Source of the DNA: Protea cynaroides
Lineage: Eukaryota; Streptophyta; Magnoliopsida; Proteales; Proteaceae
NCBI GenBank assembly: GCA_028583415.1
Contig: CM053266.1
Span: forward strand, 1,347,816 to 1,411,815
Length of the DNA stretch: 64,000 nt
Direction of reading: 5' to 3'
How positions within the stretch are numbered: position 1 is the first letter of the stretch; the number at the start of each line of letters is the position of its first letter. Shown here in pieces: positions 34,510-44,017 of this stretch. The notes beneath the pieces are model-generated. The model was not told the origin of the DNA, searched no databases, and saw only the letters and a list, made by a program, of their open reading frames with translations. The position numbers and the translations under genes are program-made.

Positions 34510-34805
34510 TGTAAGACCCGCACTCCGTGAACTCGATCTAAACCTTGATTTCATGTCGTAACAGGTCTTCCGATCATCACTGGGCTAGACGGGATGAGCG
34601 GATGACAAACAGGTATGAAATCGAATCAAAGATGGTCAAATAATCATTATTTTATATTGACCGATCGATGGTACCGGTCGACCGGTCAACTCTGCGCAAT
34701 TGACTACGGAGATCCAGAATTGGATCTCAGCGGGTTCCACTTTCCTAAACCCTAATACCTGGACCTTCCTAATCCTAATAGGGTTACTAAACCCTAATCC
34801 TAGCC

Positions 34806-34813
34806 TATATAAA
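34806..34813 (+). promoter_or_regulatory. TATA box, element 2 5' LTR
   Basis: TATATAAA, followed by a purine-rich leader and a conserved splice-donor-like GTAAGTG at 34958. The same arrangement occurs in the 3' LTR at 41939-41946 and in the solo LTR at 60706-60713. Confidence 0.7.
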
Positions 34814-35482
34814 CATCTCTAAACCTCCTCAAATCCTTTCCATTACTTCTCATAAACCCTAGAGAAGAGAAGGAGGTTGGAGAAGGAGAAGGAGCTAGGA
34901 AGAAGAAGCAAGTGCTGCCATTGCCATTCGACGATGCTCACCTTATGCCAGTCGACGGTAAGTGTTTTAATCATTCTTCTTACTCTATGACTCTAGGATA
35001 GTGGTATGGTTGGATCAATACCATGCAAAGCAGGTATTGATCTAAAACCCAAATTGGACATTAAACCCTAATTTGTCGTCAAACCCTAGATACGAGTTCT
35101 AGTATGATATTCATCGAAACTAGACTTGGATGAGTTGGAGATAACTCTAACTCAAAGCTCAGACTTAGAATGGATAGGAGAAACCCTGGAATCAATTGAG
35201 AATGATCGACGACAGCCGAAAAACCAAGTGTATGGTCTTCCGAAGACATACTGGTCGACTATACCGGTTGCACCCTATGCGACCGGTATGTTGTGACCGG
35301 TACCTTCCGAGGGGCAGGTCGGTGGGGACCGGCTGACCATACCGGTCGCCAGTTTTCCCCCCAGAGCTACGACCGGTACATGCAACCGGTGAGCTTTGTG
35401 AGTGTAACTTTGTAACATCGTTGGTTTTCCAATCAACGTAAACCCTAAGAAACTATTCTAATCGAACCCTAATATTATGTAG

Positions 35483-35542
35483 GACCTTGTGATAGCACAT
35501 TTGGATCTTGCGACATGGAGCAATCAATCAAACGAGCGTCAG
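35483..35542 (+). other. Predicted internal exon 2 of LTR gene (element 2 5' LTR)
   Basis: 60 nt between TTATGTAG and GTAACGG. It is phase-compatible with the exon ending at 34957 and with the terminal exon at 36473. In that phase it encodes CDSTFGSC and ends KRAS. Confidence 0.5.
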
Positions 35543-36472
35543 GTAACGGAATATGACCTAAACAATAATAATTAATGGACAGTAAATCTTTGTTAATGAC
35601 CCTGAATATTTGATGTGATGTTTGTGCATATTTACATGCCATCTTTTATTTTCAGTTATTATTATCGTTCATGCATATTCCATATGATAGGATGTGATTG
35701 TTAGGCATGTGGTTGTTTTCGTTTGAGTGTGGAATGGGAAGGGCACGGGGGCCTGGGATCATTATTCACTTTGGCACCTTTTGTAGTATTCTATTTTAAC
35801 ATGCTTGGTACGGGTGGGGTATTAGGGGAAGGTCATGGCACGGTGGTCTCCGATGTTGATGTTGACTTGGCCATGATGATGTGACATTGTGGCCTCCAAT
35901 GTTGACGCTGGCCTATCCATGATGCTTTAGCTCTATCTCTATGCCTTAGGGAGTTATGTTGGGATAGGGTCTACCTGCATATTGTTTTATCCTAGTGTGT
36001 TAGTTACGGATAGGGAATCAGGGGGAGGTGAGGTATTGTGGTCTCCAGCCCGGCCTGCATGCTCTAGATCTATCTCTATGCCATAGAAGGCTGTACTGGG
36101 ATAGAGCCTACTTTGATGACATATCGGATTGGTTAGTTGCGAGTCCAGTTTGCAAGCCCTGGCCAGTAGGGGGTTAGGTACTGGTATGGGTGGAGTATCA
36201 GGGGAGGTGCGGGTATACCTTAGCTCTATCTCAATTCCATGATGGTTGCATGTGGGTCGGTGGTGGTGTGATCTACTGTGCGATGCCACACACTCGTTTA
36301 TAGAGGTGAGGCAGCCACCAAACCTTTCTATAGCACATTGCAAACTTAAACCAGACCACAGCATAAAATGATTGTTACTCATGCATAATATTGTGAAACT
36401 GTCTGATTGTCTTATTGAGCTAAGTTGTGAGCTCACCCTTTGTACGTACATTGTTTTTAGATGTTGATGCAG

Positions 36473-36594
36473 GTTACACGTTGGACGACTATATGAACGC
36501 TCCGACGTATAGTGGCGTTGGTGCCCTGCACGTACAGGCAGTAGAGAATGAGCATGACGCTTCATGCGAGTGTTCTTTCTGCGTGTACCTTTGA
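36473..36594 (+). CDS. LTR-encoded small Cys-motif ORF, terminal exon (element 2 5' LTR)
   Basis: A 122-nt open segment after GATGCAG, with stop TGA at 36592-36594. It encodes 39 residues starting YTLDDYMNAPTYSG and ending CECSFCVYL. Compared with the 3' LTR copy (43606-43727) it has a handful of substitutions but keeps the frame. In this copy only, the first exon has an ATG in the right frame (ATGCCAGTCGAC at about 34946). The other copies have ACG there, so the ATG may be a later C-to-T change at a CpG. The start is therefore unresolved. Confidence 0.5.
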
Positions 36595-36882
36595 TTTTAT
36601 TTATTTATTTCAATTATTTTCAGTTGGATTAAGTGGATGTAAAGATATTATATTTTATGTTTAGAAATTTGGATAATTGATTATGTTATTTAAATTTATC
36701 AACAGATACTCAGTTCATTTATTTTTAAAGACTTCCGTTGTATTATTTATATTCTGATTGTGGTTATGTGCAATGGTTTGTATGAGTTGACACGGTCTAT
36801 TCGATATCCTGGTGTGAACCGTTCTTTGAGTGACGGTTCACTCACACCATTCTGGTCGGTTCAGAATTCGGGTGTGATAACT

Positions 36883-36894
36883 TGGTATCAGAGC
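36883..36894 (+). promoter_or_regulatory. Primer-binding site (tRNA-iMet), element 2
   Basis: TGGTATCAGAGC, 3 nt after the LTR end, complementary to initiator tRNA-Met. Confidence 0.93.
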
Positions 36895-37198
36895 ACTTGG
36901 GCTCTGTCCAACAAACCATGTTGCACTTAACTAAGTCGATGAACTGAGTTAGGAAAAAAAAATTTAATACAAACACACTCTAAGCATTGCTTGATACCTG
37001 AGACTGATTAAGAAAGAACATAATATACTATATTAAATATGGAATTTAGTGATACTCATGCACTAGTTAGGAAAACCATAAAACTTCCATTAAATAGAAA
37101 AGAGAGTATCAAATGTAATAGTACTACAAGGTACAGTCCACAAACTGGACAGTTACCCTGATACATAAATATACCAAAAAGAAAGAAAGAAATAACAC
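36895..37198. other. AT-rich leader of element 2
   Basis: No coding signal. The right end (about 37120-37198) matches the 3' flank of the antisense ORF in element 1. Nothing else recognised. Confidence 0.5.
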
Positions 37199-37800
37199 TC
37201 TATCATGGGGTAGGGGGCTAGGAGGAATAGGGTCCGCTATGTCATAATCTCGCTCGTAAGCGACCCTATGCCAGTGCACCTGATCCTGAGTGACTCTGAG
37301 GCTGCGAGCCAAGTGCGCTAGTCACGGCTCATCTCATGCTGAGCGTCCCTGATCTCCGTGAACATACCCATCACGGTGTCGGGAGGAGGATGGGATGGTC
37401 CTGCTGTAGGTGTAGGCTATGGTGCTTCAGGTATAGGCTGTGGCAGTGGTATTGGTACACCCTCCGCCCTATCATCGCCATCCCCATCATCACTCCCAGC
37501 CTCTGCTGCATATGCCGCATTGGCTGCTGTTGCTGCTGCTGCTGCGGCTGCTACCCTCCTAAGTAGGCGAGGGCGAGCCTCCATCTCATCATCACTAACC
37601 GGCAGGTTGTCCATCTGCATCCTAAGGATGGCATCCCAGTCGATATCGGAGGTCATGGTATCCTCAACAGCCAGCTCGCCTCTCATGCACACTCGTAGGC
37701 ACCGCAGAAGAGTGGTGATGAGACGGCCATATGGGAGGTTACTGGCCTGATCGGCCAGAGTCGCCTCATGCATAGTCCGAATGATGAGGTAGGGGAGAGA
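37199..37800 (-). pseudogene. Antisense accessory ORF, truncated copy in element 2
   Basis: Minus-strand remnant homologous to 7900-8627 of element 1. It reads LPYGRLITTLLRCL, then DIDWDAILRMQMDNLPVSDDE, an alanine run, an acidic GSDDGDGDD segment, and near the end a VAYERDYDIADPIPPSP tail. A stop near 37417 and frame changes break it. The N-terminal part is missing because a deletion near 37800 joins this ORF directly to the gag zinc-knuckle region. The antisense position relative to pol is the same as in element 1. Confidence 0.72.
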
Positions 37801-37814
37801 GACCCGCTACTGAG

Positions 37815-38567
37815 ATGTCAGGTGGCGGTAACAATAGACCTTTCTGCCCATACAGGGTTCAGTCCGCTACAGTGCCTACAAGGAACAATACGGCACCACC
37901 TGTGCCACAGTTCGCTAGACACAACCCGAATATTAAATGCTATAACTGCCAACAACTGGGTTATGTTGCAAGGAACTGCACTCTAAATAAGAAGCAACCT
38001 CCACAGCAAGGAAAAGTATTTGTTGTCACCACCGAAGAGGCAGCCGCATCACCTGATGTGGTCACTAGAATTGTAAATGTAGCTGGTATACCTGCCAGAG
38101 TACTCTTTGACTTTGGGGCCACGCACTCCTTTGTTTCTATTTCCTTTAGGAAGCGAATTGAGTTACCAATCAAGCACTTGAACCCAAGCTTGATAGTTCG
38201 CTCTCCGCTAGGAGTCGAGGTGGCTTTGACTGAATATTATGGGCCGTGTATAGTATGTATTGAGGGCCGAGACTTAGATGCAAATCTGGTAGAACTCGAG
38301 ATGGTAGACTTTGATGTCATCTTGGGAATGGACTACCTAGGCCATCATTCAGCTAGCCTATTATGTGGTGAAAGGATGTTTGTGCTTACAGATAAAAAGG
38401 GAAAGGAGTTTAGCTTCACTGGGACCAAGTTACCTAGGAAGCGGAAGCTGATCCTCTCCACCCTAAAAGCTAAGAGATGCTTAGAGAAGGGGGGAGTGGG
38501 GTATTTAGTGTATGTAGTCGACATCACTGCTGAGGTGCCAAAGATGGAAGATCTAGATGTGGTGTGA
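37815..38567 (+). pseudogene. Gag zinc knuckle and protease remnant, element 2
   Basis: Only the end of gag survives. The knuckle is CYNCQQLGYVARNC (37938-37979). The metal-binding His is replaced by Tyr at 37962-37964. The protease follows. Its active site reads LFDFGATHSF, with Phe in place of Ser next to the catalytic Asp (codons 38109-38117), where element 1 has DSG. VILGMDYL and LPRKRKLILSTLKAKRCL are conserved. The frame ends at TGA 38565-38567 between protease and RT. Confidence 0.9.
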
Positions 38568-40338
38568 GAATTTCCAGATGTATTTCCAGAGGATATCCCA
38601 GGTCTACCATCAGACAGGGCTACAAAATTTGTGATAGACCTTATGCCAGGTTCGGCGCCGGTGTCTAAAGCACCGTACATGATGGCCCCTACCGAATTAA
38701 AGGATTTGAAGACCCAATTACAAGAATTGTTAGATAAGGGTTTCATACGACCTAGCATATCGCCTTGGGGAGCACCTGTATTATTTGTCAAGAAGAAGGA
38801 CGGAAGTGTATGGCTATGTATCGACTACCGTGAGCTGAACAAATTAACAATCAAGAATCGGTATCCTTTGCCTAGAATCGATGATCTGTTCGATCAATTG
38901 CAGGGTGCAGAGGTTTTCTCAAAGATTGATCTCAGATCAGGGTATCACCAACTGAAGATCAAGGCCAGAGATATTCCGAAGACTGCTTTCAGGACAAGGT
39001 ATGGGCATTATGAGTTTCTAATTATGTCGTTTGGGTTGACCAATGCCCCAGCGTCGTTCATGGAACTGATGAACCGAGTGTTTCATGACATGTTGGACAC
39101 TTCAGTCATCGTATTCATCGATGACATATTGGTCTACTCAAAGGACGGAGAGACTCATACAACGCACTTGAGAGCAGCCCTACAATGGTTGAGAAAGGAG
39201 AAGCTTTATGCTATGTTCAAGAAGTGTGAGTTTTGGCTGAAGGAAGTGGCTTTCTTGGGCCATGTAGTATCTGAAGACGGTATCATGGTTGATCCAAGTA
39301 AGATAGCTGCTATAGTAGGATGGGAAGCACCAAAATCTGTTGCAGAGATTCGTAGTTTCCTTGGGTTGGCTGGTTATTATAGAAGATTCGTGGAGGATTA
39401 CTACAGGATCGTTGTTCCACTCACCAGATTAACCAAGAAGGGGGAGAAATTCATATGGACAGATGAGTGCGAGAAGTGCTTTCAGACTTTGAAGTCAAGA
39501 CTAGTCTCTGCACCTATCTTGATCATCCCAGAACCTAACGTACCGTTTACCTTATAGACGGATGCTTTAGGGTTGGGTCTTGGGTGTGTATTGATGCAAG
39601 GTGAACTGGTAATTGCTTACGCATCAAGACAGTTAAAAGAGCATGAGAAGAATTATCCAACGCATGATTTGGAGTTAGCAGCGGTTATACATGCCATCGA
39701 AACATGGAGACACTACTTGTACGGTGAAAAGTTTCAAATTAAAGTTTCAAATTAAATCTGATCACAAGAGCTTAGCCTATCTTTTCACCCAGAAGGATCT
39801 GAATATGAGACAGAGGAGATGGCTGGAATTGTTAAAAGATTATGATTGTGACATCCAGTATCATCCGGGTAAAGCAAATGTTGTGGCTGACGCCTTAAGC
39901 AGAAAGTGGGCATTAAAACTTGAGGCCAGACCAAGTACAAATGCTGCATTATGTGCTGGAGCCTCGAGCTCAACAGAGAATGACAAGGAGTATATAATAG
40001 AGACGGCAAAAGACCCAGTCGAGCAAGGCTTAATTCATAAGTTCACCATGATGTTCGCAGCTTTGAAGATCTCTCTGGATCTAGTTAATGAAGTCAAGGT
40101 AGCAATCCTACAGGATCCACATCTCAAGACAGTGCAAGAAGACTTAGAGAAGGGTACGAGCAATCCTGACTTTACCTTGGATTCAGACAAGGTACTCAGG
40201 TATCGTGGACGGTTATGTATACCTGAGAGTGAAGACTGCAATATCAGAGATCGAGTTATGACTGAAGCTCATTACACTCCATATTCGGTACATCCAAGAA
40301 GTACCAAAATGTATCATGATTTAACAAGACTGTATTAG
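38568..40338 (+). pseudogene. Reverse transcriptase / RNase H remnant, element 2
   Basis: RT motifs are in order: [80 protein letters not shown], and the catalytic [10 protein letters not shown] with Asp codons at 39120-39125. RNase H starts at [14 protein letters not shown] after a TAG at 39555-39557. A 13-bp tandem duplication (copies of TTTCAAATTAAAG at about 39731-39756) shifts the frame within RNase H. The frame then recovers [18 protein letters not shown] and [16 protein letters not shown]. The integrase N-terminal His region begins before a TAG at 40336-40338. Element 1 has different lesions, so the two copies decayed separately. Confidence 0.92.
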
Positions 40339-41519
40339 TGGAGGGGTATGAAAGCTGATATAGCTCATTTCGTGTTCCAATGTCTGAATTGTCAACAAGT
40401 TAAAGTAGAAAGGCAGAGACCCGTAGGTTTGCTGCAACCACTCCCGGAGCCTGCGTGGAAGTGGGATTGCATCACTATGGATTTTGTTACTGGCCTACCT
40501 TTGACACCAAGGTCAGTGGATGCATTTTGGGTAATAGTCGATCGACTCACCAAGACAGCTCGATTCATTGCGGTCAGACCTCAGTATATCATGGACAAGC
40601 TGGCCAAGTTATATGTTGATAATATAGTCAGACTTCATGGCGTCCTAGAAAGTATAGTATCTGACAGAGACCCTCGTTTTACATCAAAGTTCTGGAGAGG
40701 ATTACAGAAAGCTATGGGAACCAAGTTAAAGTTTAGTACAACATTCCACCCTCAGACAGACGGCAGTCAGAAAGGACTATTCAAATTTTAGAAGATATGC
40801 TCTGAGCTTGTGCATTAGATTTCAAGGGAGCTTGGGACGGGAAGCTATCACTTATCAATTTTGCTTATAACAACAGCTATCAGGCTACAATTCAGATGGC
40901 TCCATATGAAGCACTCTATGGGAAAAAGTGTCGAACACCTCTGTTATGGAACGAGGTGGGAGAAAAAAGAATAGTAGGACCGGAGTTTGTTGAAGAAACA
41001 TGTCGAGTGATTGATCAAATCAAGGAGAGAGTAAAGACAGCTCAAGTTCGACAGAAGCACTATGCGAATAATCGGCGTCGAGATCTGGAGTTTACAATGG
41101 GTGACAAAGTATTTTTGAAGATACCACCGGTGCGAGGTCTGAAAAGGTTTGGTAAGAAGGGGAAGCTCTGCCCCAGGTATGTGGGACCATACGAGATATT
41201 GACCAGACGTGGTAATGTAGCATATCAATTGGCTCCACCACCATCTATGTGAAGCGTTCATGATGTGTTCCATGTATCATTATTGAAGAAGTATGTCAGG
41301 GATCCATCGCACATCTTGACAGCAGACCCCCGAGACTTGACTGATGATTTAACATTTGAAGTGGTGCCTGTGATGCTCTCAAGCCGAAAGGTACAACAAC
41401 TTCTAACCAAGGATATCCATTATGTGAACGTGCATTGGAAAATCCAAGATGTCGAAGAAATTACTTGGGAGGAGGAGAGCGCGATGAGGAAGGAGTACCC
41501 TAACCTTTTAGATGATTAA
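40339..41519 (+). pseudogene. Integrase with chromodomain-like tail, element 2
   Basis: Integrase continues after the TAG with CLNCQQVKVERQRP (second half of the zinc module) and the catalytic core WKWDCITMDFVTGLP, whose Asp codon is at 40480-40482. It then reads SDRDPRFTSKFWR and HPQTDG. A one-base loss near 40764 shifts the frame before the catalytic Glu region. Further stops follow near 40804 and at 41250-41252. The conserved MAPYEALYGKKCRTPL, GDKVFLKIPPVRG and the C-terminal VEEITWEEES and MRKEYPNLL segments remain. That C-terminal pattern resembles the chromodomain-related tail of Tekay/Del chromoviruses, which is thought to guide integration to heterochromatin. Confidence 0.88.
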
Positions 41520-41553
41520 AGTACGTTCAAATTTCGAGGCCAAAATTTCTTTT

Positions 41554-41566
41554 AAGGGTGGGGGAG
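41554..41566 (+). promoter_or_regulatory. Upstream polypurine tract (PPT1), element 2
   Basis: AAGGGTGGGGGAG followed by TTGTGAGACCTAC. It duplicates the arrangement of the real PPT/LTR junction 55 bp downstream. The solo LTR at 494 begins at the position equivalent to the TG after this tract (41568), so related elements have used it as an alternative plus-strand primer. Confidence 0.65.
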
Positions 41567-41608
41567 TTGTGAGACCTACATCCAAATTTCAGGGATGAAA
41601 TTTGTTGT

Positions 41609-41621
41609 AAGGGTGGAGGAG
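41609..41621 (+). promoter_or_regulatory. Polypurine tract (PPT2), element 2
   Basis: AAGGGTGGAGGAG ends 1 nt before the 3' LTR start at 41623. The 5' LTR of this element begins at the equivalent base. Confidence 0.85.
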
Positions 41622-42615
41622 TTGTAAGACCCACACTCCGTGAACCCGATCTAAACCTTAATTTCATGTCGTAACCGGTCTTTCGATCATCACCGGGCCA
41701 GACGGGACGAGCGGATGACAAACAGGTACGAAATCGGATCAAAGACGGTCAAATAATCATTATTTTATGTTGACCGGTCGATGGTACCAGTCTACATACC
41801 GGTCGACCGGTCGACCGGTCAACTCTGCGCAGTTGACTACGGAGATCCAGAATTGGACCTCTGCGGGTCCCACTTTCTTAAACCCTAATACCTGGACCTT
41901 CCTAATCCTAATAGGGTTACTAAACCCTAATCCTAGCCTATATAAACACCTCTAAACCTCCTTAAATCCTTTCCATTACTTCTCACAAACCCTAGAGAGG
42001 AGAAGGAGGTTGGAGAAGGAGAAGGAGCTAAGAAGAAGAAGGCAGTGCCACCATTGCCGTTCGACGACGCTCACCTTACGCCAGTCGACGGTAAGTGTTT
42101 TAATCATTCTACTTACTCTATGACTCTAGGATAGTGGTATGGTTAGATCAATACCATGCAAAGCAGGTATTGATCTAAAACCCTAATTGGACATTAAACC
42201 CTAATTTGCTGTCAAACCCTAGATTCAAGTTTTAGGATGATATTCATTGAAACTAGACTTGGATGAGTTGGAGATAACTCTAACTCAAAGCTCAGACTTA
42301 GAATGGATAGGAGAAACCCTGGAATCAATAGAGAATGATCGACGGTAGTAAAAAAACTAAGTGTATGGTCTTGCGGAGACATATCGATGGACTATATCGG
42401 TTGCACCCTGTGCGACCGGTATGTTGCAACCGGTACCTTCCGGGGGGCAGGTTGGTGGGGACCAGCTGACCATACCGGTCGCCAGTTTTCCCCACAGAGC
42501 TGCGATCGATACATGCAACCGGTCAGCTCTGTGAGTGTAACTTTGTAACATCGTTGGTTTTCCGACCAACGTAAACCCTAAGAAACTATTCTAATTGAAC
42601 CCTAATATTATGTAG

Positions 42616-42675
42616 GACCTTGTGATAGCACGTTTGGATCATGCGAAGTGGAGCAAGCAATCAAACGAGCGTCAG
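42616..42675 (+). other. Predicted internal exon 2 of LTR gene (element 2 3' LTR)
   Basis: 60 nt between TTATGTAG and GTAAGGG, phase-compatible with neighbouring exons. It encodes CDSTFGSC and ends KRAS. Confidence 0.5.
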
Positions 42676-43605
42676 GTAAGGGAATCTGACCTAAACCCTA
42701 ATAATTAATGGACAATAAATCTTTGTTAATGACCATGAATATATGATGTGATGTTTGTGCATATTCACATGCCATGTTTTATTTTCAGTTATTATTATTG
42801 TTCATGCATATTCCATATGATAGGATGTGATTGTTAGGCATGTGGTTGCTTTCGTTGGAGTGTGGAATGGGAAAGGCATGGGGGCCTAGGATCATTCCTC
42901 ACTCTAGCACCTTTTGTAGTATTCTATTTTAACATGCTTGGTACGGGTGAGATATCAGGGGAAGGTAGTGGCACGGTGGTCTACGATGTTGATGTTGACC
43001 TGGCCATGATGATGTGACACTGTGGTCTCCGATGTTGACGCTGGCCTATCCACGATGCTTTAGCTCTATCTCTATGCCGTAGGGAGTTATGTTGGGATAG
43101 GGTCTACCTGCGTATTGTTCTATCCTAGTGTGTTAGTTGCGGATAGGGTATCAGGGGGATGTGAGGTATTATGGTCTCCAGCCCGGCCTGCACGCTCTAG
43201 CTCTATCTCTATGCCGTAGATGGTTGTACTGTGATAGGGCCTACATTGATGACATATAGGATTTGTTAGTTGCGAGCCCAGTTTGCATGCCCTGGCCAGT
43301 AGGGGCTTAGGTACTGGTATGGGTGGAGTATCAGGGGAGGTGCGGGTATACCTTAGCTCTATCTCTATTCCATGATGGTTGCATGTGGGTCGGTGGTGGT
43401 GTGATCTACTGTGCGATGCCACACACTCGTTTATAGAGGTGAGGCGGCCACCAAACCTTTCTATAGCACATTGCAAACTTAAACCAGACCACAGCATAAA
43501 ATGATTGTTACTCATGCATAATATTGTGAAACTGTCTGATTGTCTTATTGAGCTAAGTTGTGAGCTCACCCTTTGTACATACATTGTTTTTAGATGTTGA
43601 TGCAG

Positions 43606-43727
43606 GTTACACGGTGGACGACTATGTGAACGCTCCGACGTATAGTGGCGTTGGTGCCCTGCACGTACAGGCAGTAGAGGATGAGCATGATGCTTTATGC
43701 GAGTGTTCTTTCTGCGTGTACCTTTGA
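43606..43727 (+). CDS. LTR-encoded small Cys-motif ORF, terminal exon (element 2 3' LTR)
   Basis: A 122-nt open segment after GATGCAG with TGA at 43725-43727. It encodes 39 residues starting YTVDDYVNAPTYSG and ending CECSFCVYL. In this LTR the first exon (to 42090), exon 2 (42616-42675) and this exon are open in one phase from near the predicted transcription start, with a lysine-rich then VPPLPFDDAHLTPVDG-like first part. However, there is no in-frame ATG. Either initiation is non-AUG, or the ATG lies elsewhere, or the gene is a relic. Confidence 0.55.
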
Positions 43728-44017
43728 TTTTATTTATTTATTTCAATTATTTTCAGTTGGATTAAGTGGATGTAAAGATATTATATTTTATGTTTAGAAA
43801 TTTGGATAATTGATTATGTTATTTAAATTTATCAACAGATACTCAGTTCATTTATTTTTAAAGACTTCCGTTGTATTATTTATATTCTGATTGTGGTTAT
43901 GTGCAATGGTTTGTATGAGTAGACACGGTCTATTCGAGATCCTGGTGTGAACCGTTGGTTCAGTGATGGTTCACTCACACCATTCTGGTCGGTTCAGAAT
44001 TGGGGTGTAACATTCAG

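Larger units (their letters stand above)
34510..36879 (+). repeat. 5' LTR of gypsy element 2
   Basis: 2370 bp, from TGTAAGACCCGC to GTGTGATA. The terminal CA has become TA. It contains a TATATAAA box at 34806-34813, ACCGGT motif clusters (about 34669-34710 and 35250-35400), AAACCCTA boxes and the predicted three-exon LTR gene (first exon ending at 34957). Confidence 0.95.
34510..44012 (+). mobile_element. Ty3/gypsy (chromovirus-like) element 2, nested in LINE
   Basis: A 9.5-kb element with LTRs at 34510-36879 and 41623-44012, a tRNA-iMet primer-binding site, polypurine tract, and the order (deleted gag) zinc knuckle, protease, RT, RNase H, integrase, chromodomain-like tail. The flanking duplication is TTTAG/TTCAG. 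It interrupts the endonuclease codons of the host LINE, so it is younger than the LINE. By eye the first 200 bp of the two LTRs show about 17 differences, mostly C/T and G/A, suggesting an old, methylated copy. Pol carries several stops and frameshifts. Most of gag and the N-terminal part of the antisense ORF are deleted at about 37800, so it is non-autonomous. Confidence 0.95.
41623..44012 (+). repeat. 3' LTR of gypsy element 2
   Basis: 2390 bp, from TGTAAGACCCACACTCC to GTGTAACA, followed by the duplication TTCAG and then LINE sequence. It has a TATATAAA box (41939-41946), ACCGGT motif clusters with a longer GGTCGACC run near 41800-41822 than the 5' LTR, and the predicted exons (first exon ending 42090). 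Confidence 0.95.

Noticed and set aside
34510..34520. Satellite or LINE sequence continuing past 34509 as an alternative LINE ORF2 end
   Set aside because: The frame after 34509 does not match endonuclease, while the sequence at 44018 does, and TG...CA ends with a 5-bp duplication define an LTR insertion.
41568..41622. Real 3' LTR start of element 2 at 41568
   Set aside because: The 5' LTR of the same element starts at the base equivalent to 41623, directly after the LINE target site, so the upstream copy of the junction was not used in this insertion.
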